Positions 15,917-24,533 of a DNA stretch of 52,566 bases are shown piece by piece (position 1 is the stretch's first letter; every line of letters begins with the position of its first letter). The notes under the pieces are model-generated. The model searched no databases. It was not told where the DNA came from and was given only the letters and a program-made list of their open reading frames with translations. The DNA lies in assembly GCF_008973825.1 (NCBI RefSeq), contig NZ_WCHR01000009.1, forward strand, positions 1 through 52,566, in the 5' to 3' direction. Source of the stretch: Gemmobacter serpentinus (GTDB lineage: Bacteria; Pseudomonadota; Alphaproteobacteria; Rhodobacterales; Rhodobacteraceae). The translations under genes and the position numbers were made by a program.

Positions 15917-16902
15917 GCCGCTATGCCCGCCAGACCATGCTGCCGGGGCTCGGTGCGGCGGGGCAGGCACGGATCACGGCGGCGCATGTGCTGGTGGTGG
16001 GGGCGGGCGGACTTGGCGTGCCGGTGCTGCAATATCTGGCCGGGGCTGGTCTGGGCCATATCGCCCTGATCGACCCAGATCTGGTCGAGGAAAGCAACCT
16101 GCACCGCCAGCCGATCTATGGCGCGCATCTGGGGCAGCCCAAGGCGCGCGCGGCGGCGCAATATCTGGCGGTGCTGAACCCGCAGGTGCGGGTTGATCCG
16201 CGGGTCGACTGGCTGACGCCCGCCAATGCGCCGGGGCTGATTGCACAGGCCGATCTGGTGCTGGATTGCGCCGACAGTTTCGCGGCCAGCTACACGCTGT
16301 CGGATCTGTGCCTGCAGATGTCCAAGCCGCTGATATCGGCCTCGGTTCTGGGCTTCGGCGGCTATGTCGGCGGCTTTTGCGGCGGCGCGCCAAGCCTGCG
16401 CGCGGTCTTCCCCGATCTGCCGGAAACGCTTGCGACCTGTGCCACGGCGGGGGTGCTGGGGCCGGTGGTCGGCATGTTCGGCACGCTTCAGGCGCAGATG
16501 GCGCTGGCGGTGCTGACCGGCCTGCGCCCCTCACCGCTTGGCCAGATCCTGCGGTTTGATCTGGAGGGGTTCCGCATGGCGGGCTTCCGCTTCGACCATG
16601 CGCCGGAACCGGATTACAGGCATCCGTTCATCGCCCGCACCGATCTGGATGCGGGCGATCTGATCGTTGATCTGCGTGACGCAAGCGAGGCCCCGCAGGC
16701 CGTGCATCCCTCAGCACGGCGTTTGACTTTGGCGCAGATCACCCAGAACAGCCTGCATCCCGCAGCCGGGCAGCGCGTGGTCTTCGCCTGTCGCTCCGGC
16801 CTGCGGGCATGGCGCGCAGCGGACCGGCTGCGCGCCCATTGGCCGGGTTCCATCGCGCTGCTGGCCGACACACCCATCCTGACGACAAAGGACATTTCAT
16901 GA
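15913..16902 (+). CDS. thiF: ThiF/MoeB-type adenylyltransferase fused to a rhodanese-like domain
   Basis: A 329-residue E1-like enzyme that adenylates the ThiS C-terminus. Residues 1-230 hold the nucleotide site (VLVVGAGGLGVPVLQYLAGA) and IDPDLVEESNLHRQ. The C-terminal 90 residues form a rhodanese-like domain with active loop ACRSGLRAW, which could supply sulfur. The conserved Cys of LATCATAGVLGP is kept. The two CxxC pairs that bind zinc in MoeB and ThiF are absent: the first position reads PSLRAVF and the second HAPEPDY. The ATG start overlaps the thiE stop. Confidence 0.9.
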   Translation: MSRYARQTMLPGLGAAGQARITAAHVLVVGAGGLGVPVLQYLAGAGLGHIALIDPDLVEESNLHRQPIYGAHLGQPKARAAAQYLAVLNPQVRVDPRVDWLTPANAPGLIAQADLVLDCADSFAASYTLSDLCLQMSKPLISASVLGFGGYVGGFCGGAPSLRAVFPDLPETLATCATAGVLGPVVGMFGTLQAQMALAVLTGLRPSPLGQILRFDLEGFRMAGFRFDHAPEPDYRHPFIARTDLDAGDLIVDLRDASEAPQAVHPSARRLTLAQITQNSLHPAAGQRVVFACRSGLRAWRAADRLRAHWPGSIALLADTPILTTKDIS

Positions 16903-17849
16903 AACAGCATAGCCTTACCCTTGGTCTTGCCCTCAGCCTCGCGCTTGCCTTGCCTGCATCGGCACAGGATCGGCTGACCCTGATCCTTGACTGGTATGTG
17001 AACCCCGACCACGCCCCGATCATTCTGGCGCGCGACAAGGGCTTTTTTGCCGAACAGGGGCTGGAGGTGGAGGTGATCGCCCCCGCCGACCCGTCGGAGC
17101 CCCCCAAGCTGGTGGCCGCTGGCAAGGCCGATCTTGCGGTCAGCTATCAGCCGCAACTGCATCTGCAAGTGCATGAGGGGTTGCCGCTGGCCCGTGTCGG
17201 CACGCTGATTGCCACGCCGCTGAATTGTCTGATGGTCAAGGCCGATGGCCCGGTACAGGCGCTGTCGGACCTGAAGGGCCGCAAGATCGGCTATTCGGTC
17301 GCGGGAGTCGAAGAGGCGGTGATGGGCGCGATGCTCGGCTCGGTGGGCCTCGGTCTTCAAGATGTGGAGATGATCAACGTGAACTGGTCGCTGACGCCCG
17401 CGCTATTGACGGGGCAGGTGGATGCGGTGATCGGCGCCTTCCGCAATTTCGAGATGACACAGATGCGGCTGGCGGGTGCCGAAGGGCGTTGCTTCTACCC
17501 CGAGGAAGCGGGGCTGCCATCCTATGACGAGCTGATCTTCGTGGCCAATACGAATGCCGTGGATCGTGACGGGCTGACGCGCTTCATGGCAGCAATCGAA
17601 AAGGGCAACGCCTACATGCTGAACCATCCGGACGAGGCCTTTGCGATCTTTGCCGCCAGCGGCCCGGATCTGACCGATGATCTGAACAAAAGTGCATGGG
17701 CCGATACCTTGCCGCGGTTTGCCCATAGCCCGGCGGCGCTGGATCACCGGCGCTATGCGCGGTTCGAGGCGTTTCTGCACGAGGCCGGGCTGATCGACAG
17801 CACCCTGCCGGTGTCACGACTGGCGCTTGATCCGGGGGCGGCGGAATGA
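16899..17849 (+). CDS. thiY: HMP-type periplasmic binding protein of a thiamine-precursor ABC transporter
   Basis: A 316-residue secreted protein with signal peptide ending PASA-QD. Its opening LTLILDWYVNPDHAPIILAR followed by DKGFFAEQGLEVE is typical of the Thi5/ThiY family, which binds hydroxymethylpyrimidine or its formylamino precursor. It lies inside the TPP-controlled operon, next to tenA and transporter genes. Binding of HMP versus FAMP cannot be told from sequence. Confidence 0.9.
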   Translation: MKQHSLTLGLALSLALALPASAQDRLTLILDWYVNPDHAPIILARDKGFFAEQGLEVEVIAPADPSEPPKLVAAGKADLAVSYQPQLHLQVHEGLPLARVGTLIATPLNCLMVKADGPVQALSDLKGRKIGYSVAGVEEAVMGAMLGSVGLGLQDVEMINVNWSLTPALLTGQVDAVIGAFRNFEMTQMRLAGAEGRCFYPEEAGLPSYDELIFVANTNAVDRDGLTRFMAAIEKGNAYMLNHPDEAFAIFAASGPDLTDDLNKSAWADTLPRFAHSPAALDHRRYARFEAFLHEAGLIDSTLPVSRLALDPGAAE

Positions 17850-18523
17850 CGGTGGAAGGTTACGGGCGCAGCTTCGCGCTGTGGCGGGCGGCCTGTCCCG
17901 TGCCATGGGCGACCTATACGCGGCACGCCTTTGTCGAGAGGCTGGGCAATGGCACCCTGCCAGGCGCGGCTTTCCTGACCTATCTGCGGCAGGATTACCT
18001 CTTCCTGATCCATTTCGCCCGCGCCTGGTCTTTGGCGGTGGTCAAGGCCGGATCGCTGGCCGAGATGCAGGCGGCCAGTGCCACGGTCCATGCGCTGCTG
18101 CATGTCGAGATGGCGCTGCATGAAGGGGTCTGTGCGGCTGCCGGCATCGGCCGCGATGCGCTGGAGGCGACCGAGGAAACGCCCGAGACCCTCGCCTATA
18201 CCCGCTATGTGCTGGAGGCAGGCTATAGCGGGGATTTTCTGGATCTGCTGGCGGCGCTTGCGCCCTGCGTGCTGGGCTATGGCGAGATCGGCGCGCGGCT
18301 TTTGCCGCAGGCCCGGGGCAATCCCTATGGTGACTGGATCCGAACCTATGGCGGGACGGCGTATCAGCAACTGTGCCGCGACACCGGGGCGATGATCGAC
18401 CGGGCGGTGGCCGACCGTCTTGGCCCCGCGCCGGAGGCCTTGCCGCGCTGGCAGGGGATCACGGACCGCTTTACCACCGCCACCCGGCTGGAGGCTGCGT
18501 TCTGGAACCTTGGCCGGGCATGA
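17846..18523 (+). CDS. tenA: TenA-family aminopyrimidine aminohydrolase (thiaminase II)
   Basis: A 225-residue all-helical protein. It has the family segment LRQDYLFLIHFARAWSLAV with Asp50, and the catalytic cysteine in LAALAPCVLGYGEIG (Cys141), with a late Glu in RLEAAFWNLG. TenA converts aminopyrimidine breakdown products of thiamine to HMP, feeding ThiD. It is encoded between the binding protein and ATPase genes of the HMP transporter, so uptake and hydrolysis are coupled. Start overlaps the thiY stop. Confidence 0.9.
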   Translation: MTVEGYGRSFALWRAACPVPWATYTRHAFVERLGNGTLPGAAFLTYLRQDYLFLIHFARAWSLAVVKAGSLAEMQAASATVHALLHVEMALHEGVCAAAGIGRDALEATEETPETLAYTRYVLEAGYSGDFLDLLAALAPCVLGYGEIGARLLPQARGNPYGDWIRTYGGTAYQQLCRDTGAMIDRAVADRLGPAPEALPRWQGITDRFTTATRLEAAFWNLGRA

Positions 18524-19215
18524 GCGGCAAGGTTGTCCTGACGGGTCAGGTGCATCTGGGTGGGCGGGCACTGTTCGCGCCGCTGCGTCTGGTGCTGGCA
18601 CCGGGTCAATGGACGGCGTTGCTCGGCCCGTCGGGCGTGGGCAAATCCACCTTGTTGCGGCTGATCGCCGGGCTGCCCATCGGCGGAACGTTTGCGGGGC
18701 AGGTGGAGAACCGCCTGCCCGTGGCGCTGATGGCGCAGGATGCCGGGTTGTTGCCCTGGCTGACGGTGCGGCAGAATGCGGGCCTTGGAGCAAGGTTGCG
18801 CGGCGGGCAGATCGATGCCGCGCGGCTGGAGGATATCCTGCAAAGCTGTGGCCTTGCCGACCATGCTGGCGCCTATCCCGCCACGCTGTCGGGCGGGCAA
18901 CGCCAGCGGGTGGCGCTGGCGCGGACCTTGATGGAGGATCGCCCGCTCGTGCTGCTGGATGAGCCCTTTTCGGCGCTGGATGCCCGGATGCGGCTGGCGA
19001 TGCAGGATCTGGCAGCGCGGTTGCTGAAAGGCCGCACGGTGCTGATGGTGACGCATGACCCGGCCGAGGCCGCACGGCTGGCCGATCATATAGTCCTGCT
19101 GGATGAGACCGGGCTGACCGAATTGCCCGCGCCGCAGACACCGGCACCCCGTGCGGTGCTGGATCGCGGGGTGCTGGACTGTCAGGCGGCGCTGTTGGTG
19201 CGGCTCGTCGCATGA
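18520..19215 (+). CDS. thiZ: ABC transporter ATP-binding protein for thiamine precursor
   Basis: A 231-residue ATPase with intact motifs: Walker A LLGPSGVGKSTLLRLIAG, Q-loop LMAQDAGLLPWLTV, signature LSGGQRQRVALARTL, Walker B LVLLDEPFSALDARM and H-loop VTHDP. It powers the permease encoded downstream. Start overlaps the tenA stop and its stop overlaps the permease start. Confidence 0.9.
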   Translation: MSGKVVLTGQVHLGGRALFAPLRLVLAPGQWTALLGPSGVGKSTLLRLIAGLPIGGTFAGQVENRLPVALMAQDAGLLPWLTVRQNAGLGARLRGGQIDAARLEDILQSCGLADHAGAYPATLSGGQRQRVALARTLMEDRPLVLLDEPFSALDARMRLAMQDLAARLLKGRTVLMVTHDPAEAARLADHIVLLDETGLTELPAPQTPAPRAVLDRGVLDCQAALLVRLVA

Positions 19216-19940
19216 TGCGCGGGCTGTGGCTGATCCTTGCGGTTCTGGCGCTGTGGCAGGGGCTGATCTGGGCCACCGGCCTGCCACCCTTCCTGCTGCC
19301 TGGCCCTGTCGCGGTGGCGCAGGCGCTTTATGGCCATCAAGCGGTGCTGGCTACAGCGCTTGTGCAAACCGGGGTCGAGATCGTGGCGGGATTTCTGCTT
19401 GGGGCCGGGGCCGGGGCAGGGCTTGCCGTTGCGATGGCCGCATTCCAGCGTCTGGCTGTCACGTTGCGCCCGGTCCTGCTGTTGTCGCAGGTGATCCCGA
19501 TTTTTGCGCTGGCCCCGATCCTGACGCTGTGGCTGGGCTATGGCATGGCCCCGAAGATCGTGGTGGCGGCGCTGATCTGCTTCTTTCCGGTGGCCTCGGC
19601 CTTTCTGGACGGGTTGGAGCGAACCTCGCCCGCCTGTCTGGATCTGGCGCAGACCATGGGGGCCAGCCCGGCCGGCACCATGTGGCATATCCGCATTCCG
19701 ATGGCGCTGCCGATGCTGGGAAGCGGGTTGCGGCTTGCCGCGGTCTATGCGCCGGTTGGGGCGGTGATCGGCGAATGGGTCGGCGGATCGGAGGGGTTGG
19801 GCGCGGTGATGATCCATGCCAATGGCCGGATGCGGATCGATCTGACCTTTGCGGCGCTGACGCTGGTGACGCTGACGGCGCTTGGCTTTCATGCCCTGAT
19901 CTGCCTGCTGGTCGGGCGCGGCTTGCGTCGCTTTCACTAG
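19212..19940 (+). CDS. thiX: ABC transporter permease for thiamine precursor
   Basis: A 242-residue membrane protein with about six helices and the BPD_transp_1 EAA loop (LDLAQTMGASPAGTMWHIRI). It is the last gene of the TPP-controlled operon and the membrane partner of the ThiY-like and ThiZ-like proteins. No strong terminator was found after it, only a weak CGGCA/TGCCG hairpin near 19966. Confidence 0.88.
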   Translation: MMRGLWLILAVLALWQGLIWATGLPPFLLPGPVAVAQALYGHQAVLATALVQTGVEIVAGFLLGAGAGAGLAVAMAAFQRLAVTLRPVLLLSQVIPIFALAPILTLWLGYGMAPKIVVAALICFFPVASAFLDGLERTSPACLDLAQTMGASPAGTMWHIRIPMALPMLGSGLRLAAVYAPVGAVIGEWVGGSEGLGAVMIHANGRMRIDLTFAALTLVTLTALGFHALICLLVGRGLRRFH

Positions 19941-20209
19941 GGTCGTGCGCCGTCCGGCAATGGAATGCCGCATCTCGTGAAGTGCCAAAAGAACAGGCCG
20001 CAGGACATGCGTGGCGGATGGTCCAGACCATGCGGCGTCTGGATCGCGATCCGAGCCAGATCGTGGAATGATCTACTGCGCGTGGGCGCTGCGCCCTGCA
20101 TGGGTGACAATCCGCGATCTCTTGCCGGGCAGGTCGCCCAAGCCTTTACACCGTCTGCGCATTTTGCGATTCCTTGACCGGCGGGTTTCCCCGTCCGAGG
20201 AGCATTGAG

Positions 20210-20701
20210 ATGCGCGTCGCTGCAGCCGGTCTAACCCTTTGTCTTGCCATGATGGCCGCACCCGCCATGGCCGATTGCGACGAAGGGTTCGCGCTGTTGT
20301 TTGCTTGCAGCTTTCCCGAGCGCAATGCCGAGGTGGAGCTGTGCCGCCGTGACGGACTGGGCCAGACATCGGCCCTGCGCTACAGCTACCGCACCGCGGG
20401 CGAGGCAGAACTGGAGTTCGAGACCAGCGAATGGACCAGTTTCTTTCGGGAACAGGTGCGCGGCATCAACGGCCTAGGCTATGGCACCGCCGCCTCCAAC
20501 AAGGGCACATGGTATGGCATTCTGGTGGATGAACGCCTGATGTTCCGGTCCTCCGAGGGGACGCCCTCGCCCAACCCGGCAGTTCTGGAAGTCTATGCCA
20601 GCGAGGCGCAGATGCAGGATGATGCCGCCGCGCCGATCGCGCGCAGGGTCTGCGACCCGAACAGTATCGAGATGGATCATGACAGGTTCGGGCCGGGTTG
20701 A
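20210..20701 (+). CDS. Small secreted cysteine-containing protein, paralogue 1
   Basis: A 163-residue protein with a signal peptide (MRVAAAGLTLCLAMMAAPAMA, cleavage before DCDEG). The mature part contains LLFACSFPERNAEVELCRRD and late Cys in RRVCDPNS, suggesting disulfides in the periplasm. I do not recognise a named family. The ATG has GAGGAG upstream. The next gene has the same layout: FAC, ER-V-FC, a YSY segment and a Cys near the end. The two are probably tandem duplicates. Confidence 0.75.
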   Translation: MRVAAAGLTLCLAMMAAPAMADCDEGFALLFACSFPERNAEVELCRRDGLGQTSALRYSYRTAGEAELEFETSEWTSFFREQVRGINGLGYGTAASNKGTWYGILVDERLMFRSSEGTPSPNPAVLEVYASEAQMQDDAAAPIARRVCDPNSIEMDHDRFGPG

Positions 20702-20714
20702 GCGGGGAAAGGTG

Positions 20715-21200
20715 ATGTTGAAAGAGATGGGCGTCGCGGTGGCCCTGGTCGTGGCTGACGCAGGCATGGCTGCGGCCAATTGTGTGCCGCCTGCCTCGAC
20801 CATGTTTGCCTGCACCCTGCGTGACAGCGAAAGGCGGGTGGAGTTCTGTCAGGGTCCCGCCCCGCAAGACGGGGTGCCGGATTTCTACAGCTATAATTTT
20901 GCCGATGGGGCGGCCCCGTCAGAGCTGTATTTCACCACCGACGCGCCGTGGTTCTCGATGAAATATTATCGCGGCACCCAGAATTTTGCGGGCGAGACGC
21001 TGGGCATGGCTCTGGAACACGAAGGGTATTTTTACGCCTTCTACATTGCCGGGGCCTTTGGCAGCCCGATCCGCTCGGCGCAGCTGCATGTCTTTGACAG
21101 TCAGGACGCGTTCCAGAGCGAGGCGGGCGAGACCGAGATGCTACGCTATTATTGCAAGCCGGAAACGGTGCTGGTCGACTGGACCTTTATCGGTCCCTGA
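20715..21200 (+). CDS. Small secreted cysteine-containing protein, paralogue 2
   Basis: A 161-residue protein. MLKEMGVAVALVVADAGMAAA is a likely signal peptide, followed by NCVPPASTMFACTLRDSERR, then VEFCQG, and a late Cys in RYYCKPE. It aligns by eye with the preceding gene product, sharing the FAC(S/T), ER and (L/F)C positions and a Tyr-rich centre. Start is 13 bp after the first gene; GTG one codon upstream is also possible. Function unknown. Confidence 0.7.
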   Translation: MLKEMGVAVALVVADAGMAAANCVPPASTMFACTLRDSERRVEFCQGPAPQDGVPDFYSYNFADGAAPSELYFTTDAPWFSMKYYRGTQNFAGETLGMALEHEGYFYAFYIAGAFGSPIRSAQLHVFDSQDAFQSEAGETEMLRYYCKPETVLVDWTFIGP

Positions 21201-21228
21201 CCCCCACGCATCGGTGGGGCCAAATGCA

Positions 21229-21251
21229 CCGGGGCCGCAATGCGGCCCCGG
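21229..21251. terminator. Bidirectional terminator hairpin
   Basis: CCGGGGCCGCA and TGCGGCCCCGG form an 11-bp stem around a single base, followed on the plus side by CTTGGGTTTTG. It separates the small secreted gene pair from the convergent formaldehyde dehydrogenase gene. A weaker CCCCAC/GTGGGG hairpin lies just before it. Confidence 0.8.
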
Positions 21252-21276
21252 CTTGGGTTTTGACAGGGGGGCGATC

Positions 21277-22461
21277 TCAGGCGGCCAGCCCGCCATGCGG
21301 ATCAAGCACGAATTTCTTCGCGACACCCTGATCGAAGCTTTCATAGCCCTGCACCGCCTCATCCAGCGGGATGATCGTGGCATTGACGATATCGGCGATC
21401 GGCAGACGGTCATGCAGGATGGCCTGCATCAGCTGACGGTTATACTTCAGCACCGGGGTTTGTCCGGTATGGAAGCTTTGCGCCTTGGCCCAGCCCAGAC
21501 CGAAACGCATCGACAGGCTGCCTTCCTTGGCGGCGGCATCCACAGCACCCGGATCGGCGGTGACATAAAGGCCCGGAATGCCGATATTGCCGGCGGCGCG
21601 GGTGATCTCCATCATCTGGTTCAGCACGATGGCGGGCTGTTCGCCGCCGGAATGGCCGCGCGCCTCAAAGCCCACCGCGTCGATGGCCGCATCGACCTCG
21701 GGGCTGCCGGTGATCTCGGCAATCATGTCGCCCAGGCGGTCGGATTTCGACAGATCGACCGGCTCGAACCCGACCTTCGCGGCATGGGCCAGACGTTCCT
21801 TGTTGAAATCGCCAACCATGACCACGGCGGCACCAAGAATGCGAGCCGAGGCCGCCGCCGCCAGACCAACCGGGCCCGCGCCTGCAACATAAACCACCGA
21901 ACCCACGCCGACGCCTGCCTTGTAGGCACCGTGGAAGCCGGTCGGCAGAATGTCCGACAGCATGGTCAGATCGCGGATTTTCGACATGGCGCGATCGCGA
22001 TCGGGGAATTTCAGCAGGTTGAAATCGGCATAGGGAATGGTGACATAGCGCGCCTGCCCGCCGATCCAGCCGCCCATATCGACATAGCCATAGGCACCAC
22101 CGGCCCGCGCCGGGTTTACCGTCAGACAGACGCCGGTATCGCCCGAACGGCAGCAACGGCAACGCCCGCAGGCCACGTTGAACGGCACCGAGACGATATC
22201 GCCGATCTGCAACATCTCGACATCTGCGCCCTTTTCGATCACTTCGCCAGTGATCTCATGGCCAAGGATCAGCCCGGCCTCGGCGGTGGTGCGCCCGCGC
22301 ACCATATGCTGGTCAGAGCCGCAGATATTGGTGGAAATGACCTTGAGGATCACCCCGTGTTCAATCCGGCGGCCATCGGGGGCCTCCAGCTTGGCATCGG
22401 GGATATCCTGAACCTCGACCTTGCCGGGGCCAATATAGACGACGCCTCTGTTGGTGCTCAT
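21277..22461 (-). CDS. fdhA: Glutathione-independent formaldehyde dehydrogenase
   Basis: A 394-residue zinc medium-chain dehydrogenase that oxidises formaldehyde with NAD without a thiol cofactor. It has catalytic NICGSDQHMVRGRT and GLILGHEITGEVIEKG. The structural zinc cysteines are kept (NVACGRCRCCRSGDTGVC). The NAD motif is VVYVAGAGPVGLAAAASARI. The family-specific N-terminus MSTNRGVVYIGPGKVEVQDI and AYGYVDMGGWIGGQ match FdhA. It could remove formaldehyde from demethylation reactions such as those suggested by the amine-oxidising genes further right, but it is not linked to them. Confidence 0.92.
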   Translation of the reverse strand: MSTNRGVVYIGPGKVEVQDIPDAKLEAPDGRRIEHGVILKVISTNICGSDQHMVRGRTTAEAGLILGHEITGEVIEKGADVEMLQIGDIVSVPFNVACGRCRCCRSGDTGVCLTVNPARAGGAYGYVDMGGWIGGQARYVTIPYADFNLLKFPDRDRAMSKIRDLTMLSDILPTGFHGAYKAGVGVGSVVYVAGAGPVGLAAAASARILGAAVVMVGDFNKERLAHAAKVGFEPVDLSKSDRLGDMIAEITGSPEVDAAIDAVGFEARGHSGGEQPAIVLNQMMEITRAAGNIGIPGLYVTADPGAVDAAAKEGSLSMRFGLGWAKAQSFHTGQTPVLKYNRQLMQAILHDRLPIADIVNATIIPLDEAVQGYESFDQGVAKKFVLDPHGGLAA

Positions 22462-22768
22462 GATCCGCTCCTCCCTTGCGGCGGGCGCGCGGGCCTCCTC
22501 GCCCTTTGGCCCAGATCAAACTGCCTGCATCGCGTCAGGCCCGCTTAGGCTACGCGCAAAGCCGGGGCAAAAGGGTGCAGATGCGACGCCCTGCGGGGAA
22601 AACCTGACATGCACGGCCCGATGTGGCGGCTGTGACGGGCGCGCCATATGTCCCTTGCCAGTGCAATCCACGCCATGCACAACTGCGCTGATCGAATTCA
22701 TCTTCTGTATCCGACGTTTCGTGCCGCAATCGGTCTATCCAATCTGCAATGTCGAAAGGGACGGTCGC
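22462..22768. other. Divergent promoter region of fdhA and the fructosamine kinase gene
   Basis: This 307-bp stretch separates two divergent genes. It holds the ribosome site for fdhA (GGGAGGAGCG on the minus strand) and presumably both promoters. I see no recognisable operator and no copy of the TTGTCTGACAA palindrome found further downstream. Confidence 0.4.
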
Positions 22769-23629
22769 ATGGCTGACAAAAGCGCGCTGCACCTGATCGC
22801 CATGGGCGACAATTGCCTGGATGTCTATCTGACGAAGGGCCGGATGGCGGTCGGCGGCAATGCGCTCAATGTTGCGGCGCATTGGGGCCTGCAGGGCTTT
22901 TCGGCGCGCTATTTCGGCGTGGTTGGCGATGATCTGGAAGGCGAGATGATCTTGGCCGCGCTTGCCGCTGCCGGATTGAACCCTGCGGATTGCGCATCTC
23001 TGCCGGGTTCCACGGCGGTGACGCTGCTGCGCGATCATGACGGGGATCGGCATTTCGTGCTGGAGGATCTGGGTCTCGGCCTGGGCTATCTGCCCGATCC
23101 TCCACGATTTTCAGCAATGGTTGCCGCGGATTGGTTGCATCTGGGAACGAATACCGATGCAGGGCTTGTCCGCCGTCTGGTCGAGGCGGGTGCGCGGTTC
23201 AGCCTTGATCTGTCCACCCGGCATGACGGGACGGACTTGCAGGGTGTGCCGTTTGTCTTTGCCTCTGGCCCCGAACTGGAAGATGATCCGGTGGCCCCGG
23301 TTTTCGATCATCTGCGCAGCCTTGGGGGGCGGCGGATTCTGCTGACCTGCGGCCGACGGGGGGCGTTTTACAGCGATGGCGGTCCGATCCTGCACATGCC
23401 GGCGCGGGCGATTGCCGTGGTCGATACCTGTGGTGCGGGCGACAGTTTCATCGCGGCATTCCTGGCTGCGATGGTGGTGGATCAATTGCCGCCCGAGGCT
23501 GCATTGCAGCGCGCAACAGAGGCAGCTGCCGTGACCTGCCAGCATGAGGGCGGATTTCGGCAAGTTCTGCGCCCGATCCCCGCATGGCTTCTGGCAAAGT
23601 ATGCCGATGTGATCGCCGCCGCGGGTTAA
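22769..23629 (+). CDS. frlD: PfkB-family kinase, FrlD-like fructosamine kinase
   Basis: A 286-residue sugar kinase. LIAMGDNCLDVYLTKGRMAV and GGNALNVAAHWGLQGF closely follow the FrlD pattern (GDNC, GGNAxNVA). The catalytic anion-hole motif is VVDTCGAGDSFIAAF at about 219-233. FrlD phosphorylates fructosyl-amino acids at C6 for cleavage by FrlB, whose homologue is encoded 1.2 kb away. The start is chosen to match the family N-terminus, with GAAAGGGACGG upstream. Other PfkB sugars are possible. Confidence 0.78.
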   Translation: MADKSALHLIAMGDNCLDVYLTKGRMAVGGNALNVAAHWGLQGFSARYFGVVGDDLEGEMILAALAAAGLNPADCASLPGSTAVTLLRDHDGDRHFVLEDLGLGLGYLPDPPRFSAMVAADWLHLGTNTDAGLVRRLVEAGARFSLDLSTRHDGTDLQGVPFVFASGPELEDDPVAPVFDHLRSLGGRRILLTCGRRGAFYSDGGPILHMPARAIAVVDTCGAGDSFIAAFLAAMVVDQLPPEAALQRATEAAAVTCQHEGGFRQVLRPIPAWLLAKYADVIAAAG

Positions 23630-23631
23630 GT

Positions 23632-23642
23632 TTGTCTGACAA
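23632..23642. promoter_or_regulatory. TTGTCTGACAA palindrome between convergent genes, candidate FrlR-like operator
   Basis: A perfect 11-bp palindrome with one central base. It lies two bases after the kinase stop and eight before the regulator stop, so it is not at a normal promoter position. Related copies occur near 24523, 24653 and 25911. Confidence 0.6.
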
Positions 23643-23650
23643 GCCTTGTG

Positions 23651-24376
23651 CTACTTGCGCACGAAGCTGAAGGAAAACGCCGATCCGCGATGGTAATCCA
23701 TCGCATAGATCACCCGCGTGCCATCGCTTGCATAGCAGATTTCCTCGATCAGCAGGGCGGGGCCAAAGCCGTCCAGCCCGTGCAGCGTGCTGACTTCCTG
23801 AGGCAACAGGGTGGCGCGGACATTGGCGGTGGAAGCCACCGGCCCGCGCTCGATTCCCGCCAAAAGCGCCACGATGGAGCCGCTCCAGTCCGGCGTTGTG
23901 GCGGGATCTGCATCGAACAGGGCCTTCGGCAGCCAGTCCAGCGAATAGACAAGCGGCTGGCCGTTGCTGTGGCGCAGCCGCTCTACCCGGATCAGCGGGC
24001 TGCCCGGCGGCACCGACAGTCGTGCGGCAATGTCCGGATCGGCGGGCACGGTCGCAAAGCCCAGCAACCTGGTTTGCGCGCTATATCCGTGGCTTGCCAC
24101 CATTTGTGACACGCTTTCGAATTTGGTGATCGGCCGCGCGATGCTGAGAAGGGCCCCCGCTGCCAGAAAGCGGCCCTTGCCCTGATGCACATCGATCACC
24201 GCTTCCTGTTCCAGAAGTTTCAGTGCCTCGCGCAGCGTCGGGCGCGAGACCTGAAAGCGTTCCGACAGCTCCTTTTCGGTGGGCAGCTTGTCCCCAAAGG
24301 ACAGATCCAGATCGCGGATCAGATCCAGAATGCCGCTGCGCAACCGTTCCACGCTGCTTTCCTTCGGCTTTTCCAT
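23651..24376 (-). CDS. GntR/HutC-family regulator, FrlR-like
   Basis: A 241-residue regulator. Residues 8-70 are the GntR winged helix (LPTEKELSERFQVSRPTLRE, then ALKLLEQEAVIDVHQGKGRF). Residues 90-241 form a UTRA ligand-binding domain, with GSPLIRVERLRHSNGQPLVY. It lies between the FrlD-like and FrlB-like genes, as the HutC-type FrlR accompanies frl genes in Bacillus. It most likely represses the deglycase and transporter genes through the repeated TTGTCTGACAA palindromes, with a phosphorylated sugar-amine as inducer. The ligand is inferred. Confidence 0.87.
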   Translation of the reverse strand: MEKPKESSVERLRSGILDLIRDLDLSFGDKLPTEKELSERFQVSRPTLREALKLLEQEAVIDVHQGKGRFLAAGALLSIARPITKFESVSQMVASHGYSAQTRLLGFATVPADPDIAARLSVPPGSPLIRVERLRHSNGQPLVYSLDWLPKALFDADPATTPDWSGSIVALLAGIERGPVASTANVRATLLPQEVSTLHGLDGFGPALLIEEICYASDGTRVIYAMDYHRGSAFSFSFVRK

Positions 24377-24522
24377 GGTCGTCTCCTGGCTGGGCGTCGG
24401 CGATCATCGCCCAATCTGCGGTGAATTTCGCCTGCTGGCCAGCCTGTAATCCGGGGGCTCGGTCGTGACTGCAGGGGGGCTGGCGGGAGGGATGGCGTTT
24501 GATCAACGGTTCAACGAATGGG

Positions 24523-24533
24523 GTGTCTGACAA
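24523..24533. promoter_or_regulatory. GTGTCTGACAA, candidate operator copy
   Basis: It matches TTGTCTGACAA in 10 of 11 bases. It lies about 150 bp upstream of the frlR-like start, in the shared divergent region, and could serve autoregulation. Confidence 0.55.

Noticed and set aside
22451-22768. N-terminal extension of the kinase
   Set aside because: The extra residues have no family match and overlap the divergent regulatory region; the start at MADKSALHL fits FrlD.
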